Assembly: GCA_900548215.1 (NCBI GenBank) | Contig: URJI01000101.1 | Span: forward strand, 1-9,337 | Length of the DNA: 9,337 nucleotides | Source: an uncultured Coprococcus sp. | Lineage (GTDB): Bacteria > Bacillota > Clostridia > Lachnospirales > Lachnospiraceae | Direction: 5' to 3' | Shown here: positions 1-6,104 of the stretch, in pieces | Layout of the letters: every line of letters begins with the position of its first letter | How positions within the stretch are numbered: position 1 is the stretch's first letter | Notes under the pieces: generated by a model | What the model saw: only the letters and a program-made list of their open reading frames with translations | The model's database searches: none | Told to the model about the DNA's origin: nothing | Translations under genes and position numbers: made by a program

Positions 1-35
1 TTCACCAAATTATTATCCATATTTTCTTCATTCAC

Positions 36-63
36 ATCAAGTCATTCATATCAAGTCATTCAC
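36..63. repeat. Two tandem copies of a 14-bp unit
   Basis: The unit ATCAAGTCATTCA plus one base occurs at 36-49 and 50-63. The copies differ only in the last base. A partial third copy (TTCATTCAC, 27-35) lies just before them. The repeat sits beyond the terminator of the DUF624 gene, close to the window edge, so its wider context cannot be seen. No gene is supported in 1-69. Confidence 0.6.
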
Positions 64-69
64 TTGTGC

Positions 70-106
70 AAAAAAATAACTACTGAATTCCCCAAATTCA
101 GTAGTT
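70..106 (-). terminator. Rho-independent terminator ending the sugar-transport cluster
   Basis: Perfect 12-bp arms AACTACTGAATT (78-89) and AATTCAGTAGTT (95-106) flank a 5-base loop. Read on the minus strand the stem is followed at once by a T-rich run (the A run at 70-76 on the plus strand). It lies about 60 bases beyond the stop of the DUF624 gene, which is therefore the last gene of the minus-strand cluster. Confidence 0.88.
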
Positions 107-166
107 TATCTATCTTTGCCGTCAAAATATTCTCTTTATCGCCTATAAAATTATCCAGCTTAAATA

Positions 167-937
167 CTAATTTTCGTCGTCATCATTATCTTCTTCTGAT
201 TCCTCAAGTTCCGACTCAGCAGCCTCCTGGGCTTTCTTTGCCTCCTCCTCGGCTTTCCTGGCAGTTTCTTCCAGTTTTCTTTCATTCAGTCTGAATATCT
301 TTCTCATAGTGCTACTTGTTCCATAAGCAATTGCTCCAAAAAGTAACAGTACCCACAGGTACCATATATTCACAAATATGATCGGGTATCTTATACATAT
401 AAATATCGGCGCAAACCATGCTATAAACACTTTGACCCATGAACCAAAATATGTGATAGCAAGCGCCAATGAATTTCTCACTGTAGTTCCAAGCTTATTG
501 TTATATCTTGCTATAAGTGGGAACAAAAATGGAACAATGAGAGCCATAAATATAAGTTCTGTTATCAGAACTCCTGTATAAAATGTGGAGATAAATCCCG
601 TAACTTTCTTCACCAGCAGGAATTCAAAATACATTACAAATATCGCAAGTAATATACAGAAATAAGCTATTGTTGATTGCTTAAAGCTTCTCTTAAATTC
701 ATGGACAAACCCCGCAACGACTGTCTCCTCCTCATCTTCCTGCAGTCTGATACACATAGCATAGAGTGCCGACAGAGATGCTCCTACTGTAAATATCGGA
801 ATGCATCCAACAACAAAACATACGTTGAGAGCAAAAATCGTACCAAATGCATCCATGGCTCTTCTAAGTAACGGTATCTTCTGCTTTCCTCTGTCATTTT
901 CCCTATTTTCTTCTTTGTTAGTTGATATCTCGCCCAT
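167..937 (-). CDS. DUF624 (YesL-like) integral membrane protein
   Basis: This 256-residue membrane protein looks like the DUF624/YesL family. Members are commonly encoded beside carbohydrate ABC transporters in Firmicutes, and their biochemical role is not established. The family-like stretch is near residues 24-65: a short amphipathic lead (RRAMDAFGTIFALN) runs into a hydrophobic segment with the pattern GCIPIFTVGAS, followed by ALYAMC. Further hydrophobic segments lie at about 90-112, 120-145, 158-180 and 185-207. The C-terminal 40 residues are very charged: an alternating Glu/Lys/Ala stretch that could form a helix or coiled coil, ending in an almost purely acidic tail. The ATG start has GAGGA (946-950) 8 bases upstream. 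The gene follows permease 2 but is separated from it by an intrinsic terminator, so expression probably depends on read-through or an unseen promoter. Its role may be accessory to sugar uptake, which is an inference from context only. Confidence 0.82.
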   Translation of the reverse strand: MGEISTNKEENRENDRGKQKIPLLRRAMDAFGTIFALNVCFVVGCIPIFTVGASLSALYAMCIRLQEDEEETVVAGFVHEFKRSFKQSTIAYFCILLAIFVMYFEFLLVKKVTGFISTFYTGVLITELIFMALIVPFLFPLIARYNNKLGTTVRNSLALAITYFGSWVKVFIAWFAPIFICIRYPIIFVNIWYLWVLLLFGAIAYGTSSTMRKIFRLNERKLEETARKAEEEAKKAQEAAESELEESEEDNDDDEN

Positions 938-967
938 TAAAAATGTCCTCGTATGTTATTTTCTTTT

Positions 968-1030
968 AAAAAAAAATAATATAATGCGGGTATCGATTAA
1001 CCATATAGCCATCGATACCTACATTATATT
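968..1030 (-). terminator. Intrinsic terminator between permease 2 and the DUF624 gene
   Basis: The arms 978-997 and 1011-1030 pair over 20 positions with only two imperfect ones (987/1021 and 988/1020). In the minus-strand RNA one of these is a G-U wobble. The loop is 13 bases. On the minus strand the stem is followed by ATTATT and then about nine T residues (A run at 968-976). It starts about 20 bases after the permease 2 stop and ends about 30 bases before the DUF624 start codon, so it should act as a partial stop inside the cluster. Confidence 0.8.
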
Positions 1031-1050
1031 TAATTGATTTCAAATATAAA

Positions 1051-1920
1051 TTACTCCTTTACACCACCAAGTGCAACACCTGCGATGATATACTTTGAAA
1101 GGAAGAAGTACATTACAAGAATTGGAAGAACTGTCGTAAACAGACCACAATAAATCTGGCCCCAATCTCTTGACTTATCATTAGCCTTTAACGCCTGAAC
1201 GAACATAGGCATTGTCTGCTTCTTTCTCTCTGTAGCAAGTATAATAGAAGGTGTATACAGGTTATTCCATGATGCAACGAATCCGAATATTGCCTGAGTT
1301 GCCATCGCCGGCTTCAGAAGAGGTAATACGATCGTATTGAATGTATGTATCTCGCCTGATCCATCGATACGGGCAGCCTCTACAATCTCGACTGAAAGAC
1401 CAGTCTCCATGTACTGCTTCATAAAGTAAACAGTTGTTGGAGCTGCGATTGCTGGAATAATCATTGCAAGGTATGATCCGTAGATATGTGTAAGGTTACA
1501 TACCTTGATGAAACCAACGATAGATACCTGCTGTGGAATCATCATGATAGCGTATATGAATCCCCATGCAAACTTCTTTGCCTTAAAATTGTAAACAGTA
1601 ACTGCATAAGCTGTCATCGAACCAAAGTAAATCTGAAGAACTGTAGCAGGTACTGTGATTATCAAAGAGTTAAGCATCGCCTGGAGCACATTGACACCAC
1701 TTGTCTTTGCACTACCAGCTAAAAGTCCCTTAAAGTTTGTTATAAACTGTGAACCCGGTATAAGCTTGATGCCTGTAAGAATATCACTGGACTTAAGTGT
1801 TGAGTTAATTATCAAAATATAAAATGGTATAATTGACAGGAAACAAAGAAAGATACATATGACATATCTGAGAACCCTTGTTCCTGTTGATTTTGATTCT
1901 GTCTGATCCACTTTGTTCAC
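1051..1920 (-). CDS. Carbohydrate ABC transporter permease 2 (MalG/AraQ-like)
   Basis: This is the second of two inner-membrane permeases of a CUT1-type sugar importer (binding-protein-dependent transport family, BPD_transp_1). It forms the transmembrane channel with the upstream permease. The 289-residue length and six predicted membrane segments are normal for MalG-type subunits. The cytoplasmic EAA loop that docks the ATPase starts at residue 181 (EAARIDG) and continues into a LPLLKPA motif. The end (residues about 265-289) has the usual hydrophobic helix followed by GVALGGVKE. The GTG start at 1920 directly abuts the stop of permease 1, implying translational coupling. The ribosome site lies only 3 bases upstream of that GTG, so the in-frame GTG at 1911 is a real alternative start. 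The substrate cannot be read from the permease. Confidence 0.93.
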   Translation of the reverse strand: MNKVDQTESKSTGTRVLRYVICIFLCFLSIIPFYILIINSTLKSSDILTGIKLIPGSQFITNFKGLLAGSAKTSGVNVLQAMLNSLIITVPATVLQIYFGSMTAYAVTVYNFKAKKFAWGFIYAIMMIPQQVSIVGFIKVCNLTHIYGSYLAMIIPAIAAPTTVYFMKQYMETGLSVEIVEAARIDGSGEIHTFNTIVLPLLKPAMATQAIFGFVASWNNLYTPSIILATERKKQTMPMFVQALKANDKSRDWGQIYCGLFTTVLPILVMYFFLSKYIIAGVALGGVKE

Positions 1921-2865
1921 CTACCTCCCTTTATGTTTTGCTGTCTTCTCTGATGTCAGCTTGTAGAATAATAAGCTTATAATCAATGTGAATGCAAAAA
2001 GCATAACAGAATATGCTGCCGCTTTACCATAATCCTGAGTAGGTCCGGCACTTACATATTTCTTAATAAGCATAACTACTGTTGTTGTTGAATTGACATC
2101 TGATCCACCTACTCTTACGATTGGGTTACCTTCATTGAACAGCTGTGGAATATCGTACATCTGCAGACCACCGATAGCTGATGTTACAAGTGTGTACTGT
2201 AAGATCGGCTTAAGCAATGGAAGTGTAATCTTGAAGAACTGCTGCTTTGATGTAGCTCCATCAACACTTGCTGCCTCGTAAAGAGATGGATTGATACCGA
2301 GAATACCTGCACAAAGGACGATCATTGTATTACCATACCACATCCAAAACTGGATAAATGCGATAATTCCAAGTGAAGCCCAGCCATGATTCAGGATACC
2401 ACCCTCATCACACCATCCCCAATTTCTAAACAAAGTTGTTATCGGTCCCTGAACCTCAAACATACTGTAGAAGAGAACGGCGATTGTAGCCGCTGTTATG
2501 ATATTTGGCATGTACATGATTACCTTGAAAGCACCCTGGCCTTTTAATTTAACCTTGATGTCTGTAAACCATGCTGCAAGTATAAGCGCAAGAAGAATCT
2601 GTGGAATGAAGTTCAAGATCCATAATACAACTGTGATTATAAGGGCCTGCCAGAACTCACTTCCTGTCTTTGCAAACACATAATTGGTAAAGTTACCAAG
2701 TCCTACACTTGTAGTAACATATCTACCATTCTTAGCTGAGTAGATAAGTGAGTTGTAGAACGTATAAATCAGTGGATACAGCTGAAAAATAAGAAAAATA
2801 AGGAAGAATGGTATGAGGAACATCAAACCATACTTACCGTATTCAACTGTCTTGTTCTTTTTCAT
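1921..2865 (-). CDS. Carbohydrate ABC transporter permease 1 (MalF/UgpA-like)
   Basis: This is the first inner-membrane permease of the CUT1 sugar importer (BPD_transp_1 family), 314 residues, the usual size for Gram-positive MalF/UgpA/LacF-type subunits. It opens with a short basic cytoplasmic start, then a strong membrane segment (about residues 13-33, LMFLIPFFLIFLIF) with the YPLIYTFYNSL pattern typical of this subunit. The ATPase-docking EAA loop starts at residue 197 (EAASVDGA) and runs into ITLPLLKP. Several hydrophobic segments lie between and after these. The ATG is preceded by a purine-rich AAGGGGGG (2877-2884), 11 bases upstream. It follows the binding-protein gene after 116 bases that include a hairpin, and abuts permease 2. 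The pairing with permease 2 and the upstream lipoprotein supports a complete importer except for the ATPase. Confidence 0.94.
   Translation of the reverse strand: MKKNKTVEYGKYGLMFLIPFFLIFLIFQLYPLIYTFYNSLIYSAKNGRYVTTSVGLGNFTNYVFAKTGSEFWQALIITVVLWILNFIPQILLALILAAWFTDIKVKLKGQGAFKVIMYMPNIITAATIAVLFYSMFEVQGPITTLFRNWGWCDEGGILNHGWASLGIIAFIQFWMWYGNTMIVLCAGILGINPSLYEAASVDGATSKQQFFKITLPLLKPILQYTLVTSAIGGLQMYDIPQLFNEGNPIVRVGGSDVNSTTTVVMLIKKYVSAGPTQDYGKAAAYSVMLFAFTLIISLLFYKLTSEKTAKHKGR
1924..1932 (-). promoter_or_regulatory. Ribosome binding site overlapping the permease 1 C-terminus
   Basis: The minus strand reads AAAGGGAGG, and the permease 1 stop TAG follows directly. The distance is 3 bases to the GTG at 1920 and 12 bases to the in-frame GTG at 1911. 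Neither is ideal, so the start of permease 2 is uncertain by three codons. The arrangement implies that ribosomes ending permease 1 re-initiate on permease 2. Confidence 0.75.
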
Positions 2866-2905
2866 GGTATGATACGCCCCCCTTAAAATATTGGTCTATA
2901 GTACA

Positions 2906-2937
2906 CACGCATCAGCAACTTTCATTACTGATGCGTG
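2906..2937 (-). other. Intergenic hairpin between the binding-protein and permease genes
   Basis: Perfect 10-bp arms CACGCATCAG (2906-2915) and CTGATGCGTG (2928-2937) enclose a 12-base loop. No T run follows on the minus strand, so it is not a clean intrinsic terminator. A stem placed just after the binding-protein gene commonly protects the 3-prime end of that gene's mRNA or causes partial termination. Either would raise the binding-protein to permease ratio. The structure is seen; the effect is inferred. Confidence 0.72.
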
Positions 2938-2981
2938 CATTTTGTTACTTTATAACTTTATCCTCTATTTTTAGGGATAGC

Positions 2982-4433
2982 TTACTTAGAAATACCAAGC
3001 TCTGAAGCACACTTGTCCTCTACGTACTTAACAGCGTCTTCAACTGTTGCGTATGTACCTGAGTTGTAAGCATCTGCTGCCTCATCAATGAAATTCTTGA
3101 TTGAAGCATCCTGGTATGTTACGTTGCTGAGGTTGATTCCCTCTGCTGCCTTAGCCCAAACCTCGATTGGGTTCTGACCGCCAAGGAACTTAGCTGCGTT
3201 GTTGTCAGCAGCAAGCTCGCCATTGATAAGTCTGTCGTTAGCTGCCTTGTTGTTTACACAGTCACCTGTCTGGTTTGTGATTGCAACACCGATCTCAGGA
3301 TCGCATGTTAACTCATAAAGAAGGAATGCACAAAGCTCTGGGTTTGGTGTATCCTTACCAACCATTACGTATGTACCGCCCCAATGGTATGATGTAGGGC
3401 CTGTTACAGCTCCCCAGTTACCATCTACAGCGCCATTACCCTGCATTGAACCGATGAACCAAGGACATCCAAAGTAGCAGAATACCTTACCATCGTTTGT
3501 CATATCTGAAGCCCATGATGAATCCCAAAGCTTTGTATTGTTTGAATATCCACCATCGTAAATCTTCTTCTCTGTCTCAAGAGACTCTGTAACTGCTGTG
3601 TCAAGAGTAAGTTTCTCTGACGAACCATCATCAGTTACCCAAGGCTGTGACTGAGTATCCCAGATAGCATACTTAACATCTGAAGGACCAGATACGATCT
3701 TGTATCCAGCATCCTTTAACTTGTCTGCTGTCTCAAAGAACTTGTCCCAATCAGCAAGAGCTGCCTGAACTGTCTCAGGATCATCTGATCCAAGAACTTC
3801 CTTAGCAATGTCTCTTCTGTAGAATACTGAGCCTGCTGAAGCCTGCCATGTAACGCACTTAAGCTGTCCGTCCTTTGTACCGTACTGCTTAGCGAAGTCA
3901 TATGAGTTAGCCATAACCTCATCTGTGAAACCAAGATCTGTCAGGTTAGCTGTATTGTCTGTCTCTGACCAGTACTTAGCTACATCGTTATCAGCTGGGA
4001 TAAGTGAAGGATACTTGTCTCCGCTTGTAAGAGCTGTATCAATAGCTGTCTTGTACTCATCTGATGTTCCACCAACACCGAGTGTTACGAACTCAACATA
4101 ATCCTTGTACTCTGGGAACTTATCAAGAACGATACCCATCTTCTTTGAGAAGTCATCATCCCATGAATACGCGTAAATCTTCTTGCTGTCATCCCAGCCA
4201 TCTGTGCTAGGTGCTGCAATTGCTCCAGCAGCTGCTGTATCATCTGCTGCTGTTGTGTCATCTGCTGCTGTTGTGTCATCTGCTGCTGCAGTGTCATCTG
4301 CTGCTGTTGTTGCCTCTGTTGTTGCTGCTGTTGTTGCCTCTGTTGTAGACTCTTCCTTATCACCACATGCGCAAAGTGATAATCCCATTGCTAATGCTAA
4401 TGAAAGAGCTAACGCCTTTTTGATTTTTCTCAC
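2982..4433 (-). CDS. Extracellular carbohydrate-binding lipoprotein of the ABC importer
   Basis: This is the substrate-capture protein of the importer, anchored by lipid outside the cell. From the GTG start it has 483 residues. Residues 1-23 form a lipoprotein signal: VRKIKK basic start, Ala/Leu core, and LCAC at 20-23, so Cys23 is the likely lipidated residue. Residues 27-70 are a low-complexity Thr/Ala/Asp linker with tandem ADDTTA-like units. The folded part begins near residue 75 (KKIYAYSWDDDF) and is rich in Trp, Tyr and Asp, as expected for family 1 sugar-binding proteins. The GTG at 4433 is preferred over an upstream ATG (4472) because a strong AAAGGAGGG lies 7 bases before it and the lipoprotein signal begins exactly there. 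It is the first gene of the operon, driven by the promoter at 4577-4605. The fold assignment is good; the sugar is not identifiable. Confidence 0.92.
   Translation of the reverse strand: MRKIKKALALSLALAMGLSLCACGDKEESTTEATTAATTEATTAADDTAAADDTTAADDTTAADDTAAAGAIAAPSTDGWDDSKKIYAYSWDDDFSKKMGIVLDKFPEYKDYVEFVTLGVGGTSDEYKTAIDTALTSGDKYPSLIPADNDVAKYWSETDNTANLTDLGFTDEVMANSYDFAKQYGTKDGQLKCVTWQASAGSVFYRRDIAKEVLGSDDPETVQAALADWDKFFETADKLKDAGYKIVSGPSDVKYAIWDTQSQPWVTDDGSSEKLTLDTAVTESLETEKKIYDGGYSNNTKLWDSSWASDMTNDGKVFCYFGCPWFIGSMQGNGAVDGNWGAVTGPTSYHWGGTYVMVGKDTPNPELCAFLLYELTCDPEIGVAITNQTGDCVNNKAANDRLINGELAADNNAAKFLGGQNPIEVWAKAAEGINLSNVTYQDASIKNFIDEAADAYNSGTYATVEDAVKYVEDKCASELGISK
4241..4312 (-). repeat. Four tandem 18-bp repeats in the lipoprotein linker
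   Basis: Near-identical 18-bp units lie at 4241-4258, 4259-4276, 4277-4294 and 4295-4312. The first two are identical, the third differs at two bases and the fourth at two. Each encodes a six-residue Thr-Ala-Ala-Asp-Asp-Thr type unit. A related run of TTEATTAA units (two copies) follows towards the N-terminus. The array lengthens the tether between the lipid anchor and the binding domain, and is of a kind that can change copy number. Confidence 0.85.
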
Positions 4434-4440
4434 AAAAAAA

Positions 4441-4449
4441 CCCTCCTTT
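4441..4449 (-). promoter_or_regulatory. Ribosome binding site that fixes the lipoprotein start
   Basis: The minus strand reads AAAGGAGGG, 7 bases upstream of the GTG at 4433. The spacing is ideal for this GTG. It lies inside the reading frame of the longer possible start at 4472, which has no comparable site, so the longer start can be set aside. Confidence 0.85.
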
Positions 4450-4482
4450 AAAATATGTGTGCTATTCCTCACTTTGCTTTCA

Positions 4483-4497
4483 ACATAACGTTTTCAG
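4483..4497 (-). promoter_or_regulatory. Possible cre (CcpA) site in the operon leader
   Basis: The minus strand reads CTGAAAACGTTATGT. Against the known cre consensus WTGNAANCGNWNNCW the core TGNAANCGNW matches fully, with mismatches at positions 1 and 14. It lies about 75-87 bases downstream of the predicted transcription start, where a cre site can act as a roadblock. Carbon catabolite repression of a sugar importer would be expected, but a short match like this can occur by chance. Confidence 0.35.
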
Positions 4498-4515
4498 CTC
4501 TGTTCAGAATGCCAT

Positions 4516-4532
4516 GTCATGATTTTCATGAC
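4516..4532. repeat. Perfect inverted repeat in the operon leader (7-bp arms)
   Basis: The arms GTCATGA (4516-4522) and TCATGAC (4526-4532) are separated by three bases. It lies about 40-55 bases downstream of the predicted start of the sugar operon transcript. It could be a regulator binding site or a small RNA hairpin. No specific regulator is recognised. Confidence 0.6.
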
Positions 4533-4548
4533 CTTTGTTGTGATATTA

Positions 4549-4567
4549 TTGACAATCTCCTTGTCAA
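4549..4567. promoter_or_regulatory. Operator-like perfect inverted repeat at the operon transcription start
   Basis: The arms TTGACAA (4549-4555) and TTGTCAA (4561-4567) are separated by five bases. It begins within a few bases of the predicted transcription start (about 4570), where a bound repressor would block initiation or early elongation. A third copy of the half-site TTGTCAA occurs at 4708-4714. The binding protein is unknown; no regulator gene is in this window. Confidence 0.5.
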
Positions 4568-4576
4568 CATAGGCTT

Positions 4577-4605
4577 ATTATAGGGCATATTATCTAATTT
4601 GGCAA
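4577..4605 (-). promoter_or_regulatory. Sigma-A type promoter of the sugar ABC operon
   Basis: On the minus strand the -35 is TTGCCA (4605 to 4600), the spacer is exactly 17 bases, and the -10 is a perfect TATAAT (4582 to 4577). Transcription would start near 4570 and give a leader of about 137 nt before the lipoprotein start codon. Confidence 0.78.
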
Positions 4606-4814
4606 GTCCTTTTTTAAGTTTTTTTATATTTTTTGCACATCATCCATTTTTTTAGTTAAAAAAATATCTAATTAAAGCTAATCAATACAGCTTCTCTTTT
4701 ATCAATATTGTCAATTTAACATACAATTCAAGACCTCCAGCCAGTATTGTCGCATATCTGCCACATGGGATATATACATATATAATTGCCTGTTTAAGCC
4801 ATTTTCTTTTGGTT

Positions 4815-4844
4815 ATTATGTATAGGGCGTGCAAAAAGTGTCAA
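4815..4844 (-). promoter_or_regulatory. Possible second upstream promoter for the sugar operon
   Basis: On the minus strand a perfect TTGACA (4844 to 4839) is followed after 18 bases by CATAAT (4820 to 4815). If used, it would give a leader of about 375 nt passing through the proximal promoter and both inverted repeats. The match is good, but this region is very AT-rich, so chance matches are likely. Confidence 0.38.
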
Positions 4845-4895
4845 TTTTATTGTGCATTTTTAAATTTTTGACTTTTTTCACTATTGAAGGGTTAT

Positions 4896-4923
4896 TTTAC
4901 GCTTTGGTATATGTTAGTATATT
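4896..4923 (+). promoter_or_regulatory. Tentative promoter for the membrane protein gene at 5012
   Basis: A weak TTTACG (4896-4901) is followed after 16 bases by TATATT (4918-4923). Other A/T hexamers nearby (for example GATAAT at 4947-4952) have no matching -35 at a proper distance, so the exact promoter is uncertain. Confidence 0.3.
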
Positions 4924-5011
4924 ACTGTTACATTATCATTTTCAGCGATAATATATATCAGAGAAGCTTAAAATCACTAAAAGCATCTATAAATTAAGGA
5001 GCATTTACTAC

Positions 5012-6007
5012 ATGAACAAAGACACAAACAAAGAATTAAGTGCAAAAGCACACCAGACATCAACAACAGAAACACAACAAATTCCAACAACAGCCCTCTG
5101 TGCAGGGGCAAATAGCAAAGCAGACAGCGAAACCCATTCTGAAACAGATACTCAGAAAAAATCCGACATTCTTATACAGCCCCGAGGCATAAAAAGAGAG
5201 GTTGCCGACGATTTTGCTGATCCACGTGCCTCAGCGCCAAAAGAGGATCTTTCAATAGAAAACAGTCTTGAAGTCCAGGCCATGTCAAGGTCCGAAAGGC
5301 ACCGGTATTACAAAGCCAGGAAGGAACTTGAAACTGCAGGCATGACTGCCGGTGAAAAATTCCGACATTTCATGGACTGTAACAAGTGGAAGCTCATGGG
5401 CGTCTTTATGATAGTCGTATCACTGACTTGGATATCTCTGGCCGTATATTCCAACACCCGTCCGACAGCTCTTTCATATGCAGTGGCTAACAGTCCGAAC
5501 CCGTGGGATGTCAACACATCTGTTTTTAACGATTACAAATCATTTTATAACTACAGCGATTCAGCTAAGATAAAGGATATGCAGAACCTCCACTACGATC
5601 CTGCAACATACAACGACAACTATGATGCAAACGGAACTGAGTATTCCTCTTTCCCACTTTTATGCGAAGATAACGTATACGATGTTATGTTCTCCGACAA
5701 AGGAGGTGTCGACTGCCTGAGTTACCTGAATCTCATACATCCCCTGGATACCTACAGTGGAACACTAAAGACTCTGTTTGATGGTCCACTGTCAGACTAT
5801 GTTATAACTGATCAGGACTCTGCAAACCACACTTCCGCTTATGCCATAGATATAAGCGACACAGATTTCGCCAAAGACCTGAACCTTGGATATGGCAATG
5901 TATATCTGTCATTTCCTGGCAACAGTGAGGAGAATGTCGAGCATATAGTAAAACTTCTGAACTATATCTTTGACCTCGGAATCAACACCGACAACATAGA
6001 ACAGTAA
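5012..6007 (+). CDS. Unrecognised single-pass membrane protein with SBP-like ectodomain
   Basis: I do not recognise a named family. The 331-residue protein has three parts. Residues 1-125 are a polar, probably disordered cytoplasmic region: first Ser/Thr/Gln-rich, then charged with a likely helix (SRSERHRYYKARKELE, near residue 93). Residues 128-147 form one strong membrane segment (LMGVFMIVVSLTWISLAVYS) with basic residues before it, so the C-terminus should face outside. Residues 148-331 form an ectodomain rich in Tyr, Asp and Asn. Its last part (a DVMFSD start, LNLIHPLD, YAIDISDTDFAK, YLSFPGNSEENVEHIVKLLNYIF) reads like pieces of an extracellular solute-binding protein, which is my inference. 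The ATG has AAGGAG (4996-5001) 10 bases upstream. It is divergent from the sugar operon across a shared regulatory region, so a link to sugar sensing or uptake is possible but unproven. Confidence 0.8.
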   Translation: MNKDTNKELSAKAHQTSTTETQQIPTTALCAGANSKADSETHSETDTQKKSDILIQPRGIKREVADDFADPRASAPKEDLSIENSLEVQAMSRSERHRYYKARKELETAGMTAGEKFRHFMDCNKWKLMGVFMIVVSLTWISLAVYSNTRPTALSYAVANSPNPWDVNTSVFNDYKSFYNYSDSAKIKDMQNLHYDPATYNDNYDANGTEYSSFPLLCEDNVYDVMFSDKGGVDCLSYLNLIHPLDTYSGTLKTLFDGPLSDYVITDQDSANHTSAYAIDISDTDFAKDLNLGYGNVYLSFPGNSEENVEHIVKLLNYIFDLGINTDNIEQ

Positions 6008-6047
6008 TATACATTCAAAAAACAATACACAAGCTTAAAGCAAAGCA

Positions 6048-6079
6048 AAAGCCCGAATCGCCTAGGCGATTCGGGCTTT
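6048..6079. terminator. Perfect 32-base palindrome: bidirectional terminator
   Basis: The palindrome has no mismatch and is centred on CCTAGG (6061-6066). Its outer arms are AAAGCCCGAATCGC and the reverse complement. It lies 40 bases after the stop of the plus-strand gene and 25 bases after the stop of the minus-strand ABC-F gene, as expected for a terminator shared by converging genes. The T runs are short: TTTCTATATA on the plus side, TTTTGCTTTGCTTT on the minus side. Confidence 0.83.
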
Positions 6080-6104
6080 CTATATATAGTAAACACTATG
6101 CATA

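Larger units (their letters stand above)
4434..5011. other. 578-base divergent intergenic region
   Basis: This AT-rich stretch separates the divergent lipoprotein gene and the membrane protein gene at 5012. It holds the promoters, inverted repeats, cre-like site and ribosome sites listed separately. A 9-bp A/T-only dyad lies at 4646-4665. No open frame with a convincing ribosome site was seen inside it, and no riboswitch or small RNA was recognised. About 4620-4810 shows nothing clear beyond AT-richness and scattered half-sites. Confidence 0.7.

Noticed and set aside
64..294. Plus-strand frame of 76 codons at the left edge
   Set aside because: It runs through the terminator hairpin and the antisense of the DUF624 C-terminus, with no ribosome site.
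4434..4472. Longer lipoprotein start at ATG 4472
   Set aside because: It would place 13 residues before a perfect lipoprotein signal, and the ribosome site AAAGGAGGG lies inside that extension.
4183..4488. Plus-strand 101-codon frame and a minus-strand Gln-rich frame (4085-4366) over the lipoprotein linker
   Set aside because: Both arise from the 18-bp repeats read in other frames. The Lipobox, ribosome site and binding domain fix the true frame.
4646..4665. A/T-only dyad as an intrinsic terminator
   Set aside because: The arms contain no G-C pairs and no gene ends nearby. It is likely a by-product of the AT-rich intergenic region.
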